Source of the DNA: Calendula officinalis | Taxonomy: Eukaryota; Streptophyta; Magnoliopsida; Asterales; Asteraceae | Direction of reading: 5' to 3' | Assembly (NCBI GenBank): GCA_963853835.1 | Contig: OY970835.1 | Location: 13,212,501-13,276,500 of the forward strand | DNA length: 64,000 bases | Shown here: piece after piece, positions 8,959 to 22,839 of the stretch | How positions within the stretch are numbered: position 1 is the first letter of the stretch | How the letters are laid out: every line of letters begins with the position of its first letter | Translations under genes and position numbers: made by a program | Notes under the pieces: generated by a model | What the model was told of the DNA's origin: nothing | Databases searched by the model: none | Seen by the model: the letters and a program-made list of their open reading frames with translations, nothing else

Positions 8959-11900
8959 TTCAATATCCAAGATTGTGTGACAAAAGGTGCTATACTAAAA
9001 CATTCATAACTTTCAGCTCGGGTGTCCGTTTCACGCCCACGAGTAACCAAAATAGCTGGTTCGTTCGTCACAGCCAAGAACAAGTTCGGCCCGAACTCTT
9101 CACTGTTCCCGGCCCGAACTTCATTTTCGGCCTGAACTTCAACCTCGGCCCGAACTACGACCTCGGCCCGAACTTCAACCTCGGCCCGAACATCATCCTC
9201 GGCCCGAACACCGAACTTCGCCCCAACACCACTTCGGCCCGAACACCACTTCGGCCCGAAGATCCCACTTCGGCCCGAACACTACTTCGGCCCGAACATC
9301 CCTCTTCGGCCCGAACTCTTCAATATCCAAGATTGTGTGACAAAAGGTGCTATACTAAAACATTCATAACTTTCAGCTCGGGTGTCCGTTTCACGCCCAC
9401 GAGTAACCAAAATAGCTGGTTCGTTCGTCACTGCCAAGAACAAGTTCGGCCCGAACTCTTCACTGTTCACGGCCCGAACTTCATTTTCGGCCCGAACTTC
9501 AACCTCGGCCCGAACTTCAACCTCGGCCCGAACTCCGACCTAGGCCCGAACTTCAACCTCGGCCCGAACATCATCCTCGGCCCGAACACCGAACTTCGGC
9601 CCGAACACCACTTCGGCCGAACACCACTTCGGCCCGAACATCCCACTTCGGCCCGAACACCACTTCGGCCCGAACATCCCACTTCGGCCCGAACACCACT
9701 TCGGCCCGAACTCTTCAATAACTAAGATTGTGTGACAAAAGGTGCTATACTAAAGCATTCTTAACTTTCAGCTCGGGTGTCCGTTTCACGCCCACGAGTA
9801 ACCAAAATAGCTGGTTCGTTCGTCACTGCCAAGAACAAGTTCGGCCCGAACTCTTCACTGTTCCCGGCCCGAACTTCATTTTCGGCCCGAACTTCAACCT
9901 CGGCCCGAACTTCAACCTCGACCTGAACTCCGACCTCGGCCAGAACATCAACCTCGGCCCGGACATCATCCTCGGCCCGAACACCACTTCGGCCAGAACA
10001 CCACTTCGGCCCGAACACCACTTCGGCCCGAACATCCCACTTCGGCCCGAACACCACTTCGGCCCGAACATCCCTCTTCGGCCCGAACTCTTCAATATCC
10101 AAGATTGTGTGACAAAAGGTGCTATACTAAAACATTCATAACTTTCAGCTCGGGTGTCCGTTTCACGCCCACGAGTAACCAAAATAGCTGGTTCGTTCGT
10201 CACTGCCAAGAACAAATTCGGCCCGAACTCTTCACTGTTCCCGGCCCGAACTTCATTTTCGGCCCGAACTTCAACCTCGGCCCGAACTTCAACCTCGGCC
10301 CGAACTCCGACCTCGGCCCGAACATCATCCTCTGCCCGAACACCGAACTTCGGCCCGAACACCACTTCGACCAGAACACCACTTCGGCCCGAACATCCCA
10401 CTTCGGCCCGAACACCAATTCGGCCCGAACATCCCTCTTCGGCCCGAACTCTTCAATATCCAAGATTGTGTGACAAAAGGTGCTATACTAAAACATTCAT
10501 AACTTTCAGCTCGGGTGTCCGTTTCACGCCCACGAGTAACCAAAATAGCTGGTTCGTTCGTCACTGCCAAGAACAAGTTCGGCCCGAACTCTTCACTCTT
10601 CACGGCCCGAACTTCATTTTCGGCCCGAACTTCAACCTCGGCCCGAACTTCAACCTCGGCCCGAACTCCGACATAGGCCCGAACTTCAACCTCGGCCCGA
10701 ACATCATCCTCGGCCCGAACACCGAACTTCGGCCCGAACACCACTTCGGCCCGAACATCCCACTTCGGCCCGAACACCACTTCGGCCCGAACACCACTTC
10801 GGCCCGAACATCCCTCTTCGGCCTGAACTCTTCAATATCCAAGATTGTGTGACAAAGGGTGCTATACTAAAGCATTCTTAACTTTCAGCTCGGGTGTCCG
10901 TTTCACGCCCACGAGTAACCAAAATAGTTGGTTCGTTCGTCACTGCCAAGAACAAGTTCGGCCCGAACTCTTCACTGTTCCCGGCCCGAACTTCATTTTA
11001 TGCCCGAACTTCAACCTCGGCCCGAACTTCAACCTCGGCCTGAACTTCGACCTCGGCCCGAACTTCAACCTCGGCCCGGACATCATCCTCGGCCCGAACA
11101 CCACTTCGGCCCGAACACCACTTCGGCCCGAACACCACTTCGGCCCGAAGATCCCACTTCGGCCCGAACACCACTTCGGCCCGAACATCCCTCTTCAGCC
11201 CGAACTCTTCAATATCCAAGATTGTGTGACAAAAGGTGCTATACTAAAACATTCATAACTTTCAGCTCGGGTGTCCGTTTCACGCCCACGAGTAACCAAA
11301 ATAGCTGGTTCGTTCGTCACTGCCAAGAACAAGTTCGGCCCGAACTCTTCACTGTTCCCGGACCGAACTTCATTTTCGGCCCGAACTTCAACCTCGGCCC
11401 GAACATCAACCTCGGCCCGAACTCCGACCTCGGCCCGAACTCCAACCTCGGCCCGAACATCATCCTCGGCCCGAACACCGAACTTCGGCCCGAACACCAC
11501 TTCGGCTCGAACAACCCACTTCGGCCCGAACACCACTTCCGCCCGAACATCTCTCTTCAGCCCGATCTCTTCAATATCCAAGATTGTGTGACAAAAGGTG
11601 CTATACTAAAACATTCATAACTTTCAGCTCGGGTGTCCGTTTCACGCCCACGAGTAACCAAAATAGCTAGTTCGTTCGTCACTGCCAAGAACAAGTTCGG
11701 CCCGAACTCTTCACTGTTCACGGCCCGAACTTCATTTTCGGCCCGAACTTCAACCTCGGCCCGAACTTCAACCTCGGCCCGAACTCCGACCTAGGCCCGA
11801 ACTTCAACCTCGGCCCGAACATCATCCTCGGCCCGAACACCGAACTTCGGCCCGAACACCACTTCGGCCGAACACCACTTCGGCCCGAACATCCCACTTC

Positions 11901-14900
11901 GGCCCAAACACCACTTCGGCCCGAACACCACTTCGGCCCGAACATCCCTCTTCGGCCCGAACTCTTCAATAACTAAGATTGTGTGACAAAAGGTGCTATA
12001 CTAAAGCATTCTTAACTTTCAGCTCGGGTGTCCGTTTCACGCCCACGAGTAACCAAAATAGCTGGTTCGTTCGTCACTGCCAAGAACAAGTTCGGCCCGA
12101 ACTCTTCACTGTTCCCGGCCCGAACTTCATTTTCGGCCCGAACTTCAACCTCGGCCCGAACTTCAACCTCGACCTGAACTCCGACCTCGGCCAGAACATC
12201 AACCTCGGCCCGGACATCATCCTCGGCCCGAACACCACTTCGGCCCGAACACCACTTCGGCCCGAACACCACTTCGGCCCGAACACCACTTCGGCCCGAA
12301 CACCACTTCGGCCCGAACATCCCACTTCGGCCCGAACACCACTTCGGCCCGAACATCCCTCTTCGGCCCGAACTCTTCAATATCCAAGATTGTGTGACAA
12401 AAGGTGCTATACTAAAACATTCATAACTTTCAGCTCGGGTGTCCGTTTCACGCCCACGAGTAACCAAAATAGCTGGTTCGTTCGTCACTGCCAAGAACAA
12501 ATTCGGCCCGAACTCTTCACTGTTCCCGGCCCGAACTTCATTTTCGGCCCGAACTTCAACCTCGGCCCGAACTTCAACCTCGGCCCGAACTCCGACCTCG
12601 GCCCGAACTTCAACCTCGGCCCGAACATCATCCTCTGCCCGAACACCGAACTTCGGCCCGAACACCACTTCGGCCAGAACACCACTTCGGCCCGAACATC
12701 CCACTTCGGCCCGAACACCAATTCGGCCCGAACATCCCTCTTCGGCCCGAACTCTTCAATATCCAAGATTGTGTGACAAAAGGTGCTATACTAAAACATT
12801 CATAACTTTCAGCTCGGGTGTCCGTTTCACGCCCACGAGTAACCAAAATAGCTGGTTCGTTCGTCACTGCCAAGAACAAGTTCGGCCCGAACTCTTCACT
12901 CTTCACGGCCCGAACTTCATTTTCGGCCCGAACTTCAACCTCGGCCCGAACTTCAACCTCGGCCCGAACTTCAACCTCGACCCGAACTCCGACATAGGCC
13001 CGAACTTCAACCTCGGCCCGAACATCATCCTCGGCCCGAACACCGAACTTCGGCCCGAACACCACTTCGGCCCGAACATCCCACTTCGGCCCGAACACCA
13101 CTTCGGCCCGAACACCACTTCGGCCCGAACACCACTTCGGCCCGAACATCCCTCTTCGGCCTGAACTCTTCAATATCCAAGATTGTGTGACAAAGGGTGC
13201 TATACTAAAGCATTCTTAACTTTCAGCTCGGGTGTCCGTTTCACGCCCACGAGTAACCAAAATAGTTGGTTCGTTCGTCACTGCCAAGAACAAGTTCGGC
13301 CCGAACTCTTCACTGTTCCCGGCCCGAACTTCATTTTATGCCCGAACTTCAACCTCGGCCCGAACTTCAACCTCGGCCTGAACTTCGACCTCGGCCCGAA
13401 CTTCAACCTCGGCCCGGACATCATCCTCGGCCCGAACACCACTTCGGCCCGAACACCACTTCGGCCGGAACACCACTTCGGCCCGAACACCACTTCGGCC
13501 CGAAGATCCCACTTCGGCCCGAACACCACTTCGGCCCGAACATCCCTCTTCGGCCCGAACTCTTCAATATCCAAGATTGTGTGACAAAAGGTGCTATACT
13601 AAAACATTCATAACTTTCAGCTCGGGTGTCCGTTTCACGCCCACGAGTAACCAAAATAGCTGGTTCGTTCGTCACTGCCAAGAACAAGTTCGGCCCGAAC
13701 TCTTCACTGTTCCCGACCCGAACTTCATTTTCGGCCCGAACTTCAACCTCGGCCCGAACTTCAACCTCGGCCCGAACTTCAACCTCGTCCCGAACTCCGA
13801 CCTCGGCCCGAACTTCAACCTCGGCCCGAACATCATCCTCTGCCCGAACACCGAACTTCGGCCCGAACACCACTTCGGCCAGAACACCACTTCGGCCCGA
13901 ACATCCCACTTCGGCCCGAACACCACTTCGGCCCGAACATCCCTCTTCGGCCCGAACTCTTCAATATCCAAGATTGTGTGACAAAAGGTGCTATACTAAA
14001 ACATTCATAACTTTCAGCTCGGGTGTCCGTTTCACGCCCACGAGTAACCAAAATAGCTGGTTCGTTCGTCACTGCCAAGAACAAGTTCGGCCCGAACTCT
14101 TCACTGTTCCCGGCCCGAACTTCATTTTCGGCCCGAACTTCAACCTCGGCCCGAACTTCAACCTCGGCCCGAACATCATCCTCGGCCCGAACACCGACCT
14201 TCGGCCCGAACACCACTTCGGCCCGAACACCACTTCGGCCCGAACATCCCACTTCGGCCCGAACACCACTTCGGCCCGAACACCACTTCGGCCCGAACAT
14301 CCCTCTTCGGCCCGAACTCTTCAATATCCAAGATTGTGTGACAAAAGGTGCTATACTAAAACATTCTTAACTTTCAGCTCGGGAGTCCGTTTCACGCCCA
14401 CGAGTAACCAAAATAGCTGGTTCGTTCGTCACTGACAAGAACAAGGTCGGCCCGAACTCTTCACTGTTCCCGGCCCGAACTTCATTTTCGGCCCGAACAT
14501 CAACCTCGGCCCGAACTACGACCTCGGCCCGAACTTCAACCTCGGCCCGAACATCATCCTCGGCCCGAACACCGAACTTCGCCCCAACACCACTTCGGCC
14601 CGAACACCACTTCGGCCCGAACATCCCACTTCGGCCCGAACACTACTTCGGCCCGAACATCCCTCTTCGGCCCGAACTCTTCAATATCCAAGATTGTGTG
14701 ACAAAAGGTGCTATACTAAAACATTCATAACTTTCAGCTCGGGTGTCCGTTTCACGCCCACGAGTAACCAAAATAGCTGGTTCGTTCGTCACTGCTAAGA
14801 ACAAGTTCGGCCCGAACTCTTCACTGTTCCCGGCCCGAACTTCATTTTCGGCCCGAACTTCAACCTCGGCCCGAACTACGACCTCGGCCCGAACTTCAAC

Positions 14901-15845
14901 CTCGGCCCGAACATCATCCTCGGCCCGAACACCGAACTTCGCCCCAACACCACTTCGGCCCGAACACCACTTCGGCCCGAACATCCCACTTCGGCCCGAA
15001 CACTACTTCGGCCCGAACATCCCTCTTCGGCCCGAACTCTTCAATATCCAAGATTGTGTGACAAAAGGTGCTATACTAAAACATTCATAACTTTCAGCTC
15101 GGGTGTCCGTTTCACGCCCACGAGTAACCAAATTAGCTGGTTCGTTCGTCACTGCCAAGAACAAGTTCTGCCCGAACTCTTCACTGTTCACGGCCCGAAC
15201 TTCATTTTCGGCCCGAACTTCAACCTCGGCCCGAACTTCAACCTCGGCCCGAACTCCGACCTAGGCCCGAACTTCAACCTCGGCCCGAACATCATCCTCG
15301 GCCCGAACACCGAACTTCGGCCCGAACACCACTTCGGCCGAACACAACTTCGGCCCGAACATCCCACTTCGGCCCGAACACCACTTCGGCCCGAACACCA
15401 CTTCGGCCCGAACATCCCTCTTCGGCCCGAACTCTTCAATAACCAAGATTGTGTGACAAATGGTGCTATACTAAAGCATTCTTAACTTTCAGCTCGGGTG
15501 TCCGTTTGACGCCCACGAGTAACCAAAATAGCTGGTTCGTTCGTCACTGCCAAGAACAAGTTCGGCCCGAACTCTACACTGTTCCAGGCCCGAACTTCAT
15601 TTTCGGCCCGAACTTCAACCTCGGCCCGAACTTCAACCTCGACCTGAACTCCGACCTCGGCCCGAACTTCAACCTCGGCCCGGACATCATCCTCGGTCCG
15701 AACACCCCTTCGGCCAGAACACCACTTCGGCCCGAACACCACTTCGGCCCGAACACCACTTCGGCCCGAACACCACTTCGGTCCGAACATCCCACTTCGG
15801 CCCGAACACCACTTCGGCCCGAACATCCCTCTTCGGCCCGAACTC
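8959..15845 (+). repeat. Collinear block, left copy
   Basis: Anchors: 9022, 9382, 9777, 10154, 10515, 10894, 11271, 11633, 12028, 12439, 12818, 13232, 13626, 14023, 14383, 14743, 15103, 15498. Each has a counterpart in the same order at 34962-42467. The offset is 25940 bp up to anchor 11271, then 27039 falling to 26969 bp as subunits are gained or lost. Shared marks include aaagcattcttaac cores (9777, 10894, 12028, 13232, 15498), cacagccaag (9022), ttttatgcccg (10894, 13232) and gggagtccg with acaaggtcgg (14383). The resemblance continues into the 3316-bp repeat as far as about 18.4 kb. Confidence 0.85.
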
Positions 15846-16018
15846 TTCAATATCCAAGATTGTGTGACAAAAGGTGCTATACTAAAACATTGATAACTCT
15901 CAGCTCGGGTGTCCGTTTCACGCCCACGAGTAACCAAAATAGCTGGTTCGTTCGTCACTGCCAAGAACAAGTTCGGCCCGAACTCTTCACTGTTCCCGGC
16001 CCGAACTTCATTTTCGGA

Positions 16019-19000
16019 CCGAACTTCAACCTCGGCCCGAACTTCAACCTCGGCCCGAACTCCGACCTCGGCCCGAACTTCAACCTCGGCCCGAACATCA
16101 TCCTCTGCCCGAACACCGAACTTCGGCCCGAACACCACTTCGGCCAGAACACCACTTCGGCCCGAACATCCCACTTCGGCCCGAACACCACTTCGGCCCG
16201 AACATCCCTCTTCGGCCCGAACTCTTCAATATCCAAGATTGTGTGACAAAAGGTGTTATACTAAAACATTCATAACTTTCAGCTCGGGTGTCCGTTTCAC
16301 GCCCACGAGTAACCAAAATAGCTGGTTCGTTCGTCACTGCCAAGAACAAGTTCGGCCCGAACTCTTCACTCTTCACGGCCCGAACTTCATTTTCGGCCTG
16401 AACTTCAACCTCGGCCCGAACTTCAACCTCGGCCCGAACTCCGACCTAGGCCCGAAGTTCAACCTCGGCCCGAACATCATCCTCGGCCCGAACACCGAAC
16501 TTCGGCCCGAACACCACTTCGGCCGAACACCACTTCGGCCCGAACATCCCACTTCGGCCCGAACACCACTTCGGCCCGAACACCACTTCGGCCCGAACAT
16601 CCCTCTTCGGCCCGAACTCTTCAATATCCAAGATTGTGTGACAAAAGGTACTACACTAAAGCATTCTTAACTTTCAGCTCGGGTGTCCGTTTCAAGCGCA
16701 CGAGTAACCAAAATAGCTGGTTCGTTCGTCACTGCCAAGAACAAGTTCGGCCCGAACTCTTCACTGTTCCCGGCCCGAACTTCATTTTCGGCCCGAACTT
16801 CAACCTCGGCCTGAACTCCGTCCTCGGCCCGAACTTCAACCTCGGCCCGGACACCACTTCGGCCCGAACACCACTTCGGCCCGAACACCACTTCGGCCCG
16901 AACACCACTTCGGCCCGAATACCACTTCGGCCCGAACACCACTTCGGCCCGAACATCCCTCTTCGGCCCGAACTCTTCAATATCCAAGATTGTGTGACAA
17001 AAGGTGCTATACTAAAACATTCATAACTTTCAGCTCGGGTGTCCATTTCACGCCCACGAGTAACCAAAATAGCTGGTTCGTTCGTCACTGCCAAGAACAA
17101 GTTCGGCCCGAACTCTTCACTGTTCCCAGCCCGAACTTCATTTTCGGCCCGAACTTCAACCTCGGCCCGAACTTCAACCTCGGCCCGAACTCCGACCTCG
17201 GCCCGAACTTAAACCTCGGCCCGAACATCATCCTCGGCCCGAACACCGAACTTCGGCCCGAACACCACTTCGGCCCCAACACCACTTCGGCCCGAACATC
17301 CCACTTCGGCCCGAACTCCACTTCGGCCCGAACATCCCTCTTCGGCCCGAACTCTTCAATATCCAAGATTGTGTGACAAAAGGTGCTATACTAAAACATT
17401 CATAACTTTCAGCTCGGGTGTCCGTTTCACGCCCACGAGTAACCAAAATAGCTGGTTCGTTCGTCACTGCCAAGAACAAGTTCGGCCCGAACTCTTCACT
17501 ATTCCCGGCCCGAACTTCATTTTCAGCCCGAACTTCAACCTCGTCCCGAACTTCAACCTCGGCCCGAACTCCGACCTCGGCCCGAACTTCAACCTCGGCC
17601 CGAACATCATCCTCGGCCCGAACACCGAACTTCGGCCCGAACACCACTTCGGCCCGAACATCCCACTTCGGCCCGAACACCACTTCGGCCCGAACATCCC
17701 TCTTCGGCCCGAACTCTTCAATATCTAAGATTGTGTGACAAAAGGTGCTATACTAAAACATTCATAACTTTCAGCTCGGGTGTCCGTTTCACGCCCACGA
17801 GTAACCAAAATAGTTGGTTCGTTCGTCACTGCCAAGAACAAGTTCTGCCCGAATTCTTCACTGTTCCCGGCCTGAACTTCATTTTCGGCCCGAACTTCAA
17901 CCTCGGCCCGAACTTCAACCTCGGCCCGAACATCATCCTCGGCCCGAACACCGAACTTCGGCCCGAACACCACTTCGGCCCCAACACCACTTCGGCCCGA
18001 ACATCCCACTTCGGCCCGAACTCCACTTCGGCCCGAACATCCCTCTTCGGCCCGAACTCTTCAATATCCAAGATTGTGTGACAAAAGGTGCTATACTAAA
18101 ACATTCATAACTTTCAGCTCGGGTGTCCGTTTCACGCCCACGAGTAACCAAAATAGCTGGTTCGTTCGTCACTGCCAAGAACAAGTTCGGCCCGAACTCT
18201 TCACTGTTCCCGGCCCGAACTTCATTTTCGGCCCGAACTTCAACCTCGGCCCGAACTTCAACCTCGGCCCGAACTCCGACCTCGGCCCGAACTTAAACCT
18301 CGGCCCGAACATCATCCTCGGCCCGAACACCGAACTTCGGCCCGAACACCACTTCGGCCCCAACACCACTTCGGCCAGAACATCCCACTTCGGCCCGAAC
18401 TCCACTTCGGCCCGAACATCCCTCTTCGGCCCGAACTCTTCAATATCCAAGATTGTGTGACAAAAGGTGCTATACTAAAACATTCATAACTTTCAGCTCG
18501 GGTGTCCGTTTCACGCCCACGAGTAACCAAAATAGCTGGTTCGTTCGTCACTGCCAAGAACAAGTTCGGCCCGAACTCTTCACTATTCCCGGCCCGAACT
18601 TCATTTTCGGCCCGAACTTCATTTTCGGCCCGAACTTCAACCTCGTCCCGAACTTCAACCTCGGCCCGAACTCCGACCTCGGCCCGAACTTCAACCTCGG
18701 CCCGAACATCATCCTCGGCCCGAACACCGAACTTCGGCCCGAACACCACTTCGGCCCGAACATCCCACTTCGGCCCGAACACCACTTCGGCCCGAACATC
18801 CCTCTTCGGCCCGAACTCTTCAATATCTAAGATTGTGTGACAAAAGGTGCTATACTAAAACATTCATAACTTTCAGCTCGGGTGTCCGTTTCACGCCCAC
18901 GAGTAACCAAAATAGTTGGTTCGTTCGTCACTGCCAAGAACAAGTTCTGCCCGAATTCTTCACTGTTCCCGGCCCGAACTTCATTTTCGGCCCGAACTTC

Positions 19001-19334
19001 AACCTCGGCTCGAACTTCAACCACGGCCCGAACATCATCCTCGGCCCGAACACCGAACTTCGGCCCGAACACCACTTCGGCCCCAACACCACTTCGGCCC
19101 GAACATCCCACTTCGGTCTGAACTCCACTTCGGCCCGAACATCCCTCTTCGGCCCGAACTCTTCAATATCCAAGATTGTGTGACAAAAGGTGCTATACTA
19201 AAACATTCATAACTTTCAGCTCGGGTGTCCGTTTCACGCCCACGAGTAACCAAAATAGCTGGTTCGTTCGTCACTGCCAAGAACAAGTTCGGCCCGAACT
19301 CTTCACTATTCCCGGCCCGAACTTCATTTTCGGC
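16019..19334 (+). repeat. Nine-monomer higher-order repeat of 3316 bp, copy 1
   Basis: The spacings from anchor 15909 are 379, 395, 356, 379, 362, 343, 379, 380 and 343 bp, and the same nine spacings recur from anchor 19225. Copies differ at 16018 versus 19334 (a versus c), which sets the left limit. Inside the block the only difference I noticed is 16821 (t) versus 20137 (a). The order includes a monomer with cctaggcccgaag, one with ttcaagcgcacg, and alternating P-like (acttaaacctc), K-like (ctattcccgg, cctcgtcccg) and L-like (tagttgg, aagttctgcccgaatt) monomers. Confidence 0.92.
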
Positions 19335-22300
19335 CCGAACTTCAACCTCGGCCCGAACTTCAACCTCGGCCCGAACTCCGACCTCGGCCCGAACTTCAAC
19401 CTCGGCCCGAACATCATCCTCTGCCCGAACACCGAACTTCGGCCCGAACACCACTTCGGCCAGAACACCACTTCGGCCCGAACATCCCACTTCGGCCCGA
19501 ACACCACTTCGGCCCGAACATCCCTCTTCGGCCCGAACTCTTCAATATCCAAGATTGTGTGACAAAAGGTGTTATACTAAAACATTCATAACTTTCAGCT
19601 CGGGTGTCCGTTTCACGCCCACGAGTAACCAAAATAGCTGGTTCGTTCGTCACTGCCAAGAACAAGTTCGGCCCGAACTCTTCACTCTTCACGGCCCGAA
19701 CTTCATTTTCGGCCTGAACTTCAACCTCGGCCCGAACTTCAACCTCGGCCCGAACTCCGACCTAGGCCCGAAGTTCAACCTCGGCCCGAACATCATCCTC
19801 GGCCCGAACACCGAACTTCGGCCCGAACACCACTTCGGCCGAACACCACTTCGGCCCGAACATCCCACTTCGGCCCGAACACCACTTCGGCCCGAACACC
19901 ACTTCGGCCCGAACATCCCTCTTCGGCCCGAACTCTTCAATATCCAAGATTGTGTGACAAAAGGTACTACACTAAAGCATTCTTAACTTTCAGCTCGGGT
20001 GTCCGTTTCAAGCGCACGAGTAACCAAAATAGCTGGTTCGTTCGTCACTGCCAAGAACAAGTTCGGCCCGAACTCTTCACTGTTCCCGGCCCGAACTTCA
20101 TTTTCGGCCCGAACTTCAACCTCGGCCTGAACTCCGACCTCGGCCCGAACTTCAACCTCGGCCCGGACACCACTTCGGCCCGAACACCACTTCGGCCCGA
20201 ACACCACTTCGGCCCGAACACCACTTCGGCCCGAATACCACTTCGGCCCGAACACCACTTCGGCCCGAACATCCCTCTTCGGCCCGAACTCTTCAATATC
20301 CAAGATTGTGTGACAAAAGGTGCTATACTAAAACATTCATAACTTTCAGCTCGGGTGTCCATTTCACGCCCACGAGTAACCAAAATAGCTGGTTCGTTCG
20401 TCACTGCCAAGAACAAGTTCGGCCCGAACTCTTCACTGTTCCCAGCCCGAACTTCATTTTCGGCCCGAACTTCAACCTCGGCCCGAACTTCAACCTCGGC
20501 CCGAACTCCGACCTCGGCCCGAACTTAAACCTCGGCCCGAACATCATCCTCGGCCCGAACACCGAACTTCGGCCCGAACACCACTTCGGCCCCAACACCA
20601 CTTCGGCCCGAACATCCCACTTCGGCCCGAACTCCACTTCGGCCCGAACATCCCTCTTCGGCCCGAACTCTTCAATATCCAAGATTGTGTGACAAAAGGT
20701 GCTATACTAAAACATTCATAACTTTCAGCTCGGGTGTCCGTTTCACGCCCACGAGTAACCAAAATAGCTGGTTCGTTCGTCACTGCCAAGAACAAGTTCG
20801 GCCCGAACTCTTCACTATTCCCGGCCCGAACTTCATTTTCAGCCCGAACTTCAACCTCGTCCCGAACTTCAACCTCGGCCCGAACTCCGACCTCGGCCCG
20901 AACTTCAACCTCGGCCCGAACATCATCCTCGGCCCGAACACCGAACTTCGGCCCGAACACCACTTCGGCCCGAACATCCCACTTCGGCCCGAACACCACT
21001 TCGGCCCGAACATCCCTCTTCGGCCCGAACTCTTCAATATCTAAGATTGTGTGACAAAAGGTGCTATACTAAAACATTCATAACTTTCAGCTCGGGTGTC
21101 CGTTTCACGCCCACGAGTAACCAAAATAGTTGGTTCGTTCGTCACTGCCAAGAACAAGTTCTGCCCGAATTCTTCACTGTTCCCGGCCTGAACTTCATTT
21201 TCGGCCCGAACTTCAACCTCGGCCCGAACTTCAACCTCGGCCCGAACATCATCCTCGGCCCGAACACCGAACTTCGGCCCGAACACCACTTCGGCCCCAA
21301 CACCACTTCGGCCCGAACATCCCACTTCGGCCCGAACTCCACTTCGGCCCGAACATCCCTCTTCGGCCCGAACTCTTCAATATCCAAGATTGTGTGACAA
21401 AAGGTGCTATACTAAAACATTCATAACTTTCAGCTCGGGTGTCCGTTTCACGCCCACGAGTAACCAAAATAGCTGGTTCGTTCGTCACTGCCAAGAACAA
21501 GTTCGGCCCGAACTCTTCACTGTTCCCGGCCCGAACTTCATTTTCGGCCCGAACTTCAACCTCGGCCCGAACTTCAACCTCGGCCCGAACTCCGACCTCG
21601 GCCCGAACTTAAACCTCGGCCCGAACATCATCCTCGGCCCGAACACCGAACTTCGGCCCGAACACCACTTCGGCCCCAACACCACTTCGGCCAGAACATC
21701 CCACTTCGGCCCGAACTCCACTTCGGCCCGAACATCCCTCTTCGGCCCGAACTCTTCAATATCCAAGATTGTGTGACAAAAGGTGCTATACTAAAACATT
21801 CATAACTTTCAGCTCGGGTGTCCGTTTCACGCCCACGAGTAACCAAAATAGCTGGTTCGTTCGTCACTGCCAAGAACAAGTTCGGCCCGAACTCTTCACT
21901 ATTCCCGGCCCGAACTTCATTTTCGGCCCGAACTTCATTTTCGGCCCGAACTTCAACCTCGTCCCGAACTTCAACCTCGGCCCGAACTCCGACCTCGGCC
22001 CGAACTTCAACCTCGGCCCGAACATCATCCTCGGCCCGAACACCGAACTTCGGCCCGAACACCACTTCGGCCCGAACATCCCACTTCGGCCCGAACACCA
22101 CTTCGGCCCGAACATCCCTCTTCGGCCCGAACTCTTCAATATCTAAGATTGTGTGACAAAAGGTGCTATACTAAAACATTCATAACTTTCAGCTCGGGTG
22201 TCCGTTTCACGCCCACGAGTAACCAAAATAGTTGGTTCGTTCGTCACTGCCAAGAACAAGTTCTGCCCGAATTCTTCACTGTTCCCGGCCCGAACTTCAT

Positions 22301-22666
22301 TTTCGGCCCGAACTTCAACCTCGGCTCGAACTTCAACCACGGCCCGAACATCATCCTCGGCCCGAACACCGAACTTCGGCCCGAACACCACTTCGGCCCC
22401 AACACCACTTCGGCCCGAACATCCCACTTCGGTCTGAACTCCACTTCGGCCCGAACATCCCTCTTCGGCCCGAACTCTTCAATATCCAAGATTGTGTGAC
22501 AAAAGGTGCTATACTAAAACATTCATAACTTTCAGCTCGGGTGTCCGTTTCACGCCCACGAGTAACCAAAATAGCTGGTTCGTTCGTCACTGCCAAGAAC
22601 AAGTTCGGCCCGAACTCTTCACTATTCCCGGCCCGAACTTCATTTTCGGCCCGAACTTCAACCTCG
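19335..22666 (+). repeat. Nine-monomer higher-order repeat of 3316 bp, copy 2
   Basis: Anchors are 19225, 19604, 19999, 20355, 20734, 21096, 21439, 21818 and 22198. This is copy 1 displaced by 3316 bp. The match persists until 22667 (t), where 19351 has g, so the identical stretch slightly exceeds one period. Such near identity over 3.3 kb implies a recent tandem duplication, or an assembly duplication. The spacing series and the placement of the few private variants are the evidence. Confidence 0.92.
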
Positions 22667-22839
22667 TCCCGAACTTCAACCTCGGCCCGAACTCCGACCT
22701 CGGCCCGAACTTCAACCTCGGCCCGAACATCATCCTCGGCCCGAACACCGAACTTCGGCCCAAACACCACTTCGGCCCGAACATCCCACTTCGGCCCGAA
22801 CACCACTTCGGCCCGAACATCCCTCTTCGGCCCGAACTC

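Noticed and set aside
7956..9725. 589-codon open frame with Gly-Pro-Asn-type repeats as a gene
   Set aside because: It begins at GTG in the middle of a core, changes core frame between its first and second monomers, overlaps open frames on the other strand, and is not kept in other monomers. Subunits of 17 and 19 bp break the frame. No promoter, ribosome-binding site or conserved domain is visible.
16019..22666. Treating the 3316-bp duplication as certain biology
   Set aside because: Near-identical tandem blocks in satellite assemblies can be created or collapsed by the assembler; I report the duplication but do not infer its age beyond calling it apparently recent.
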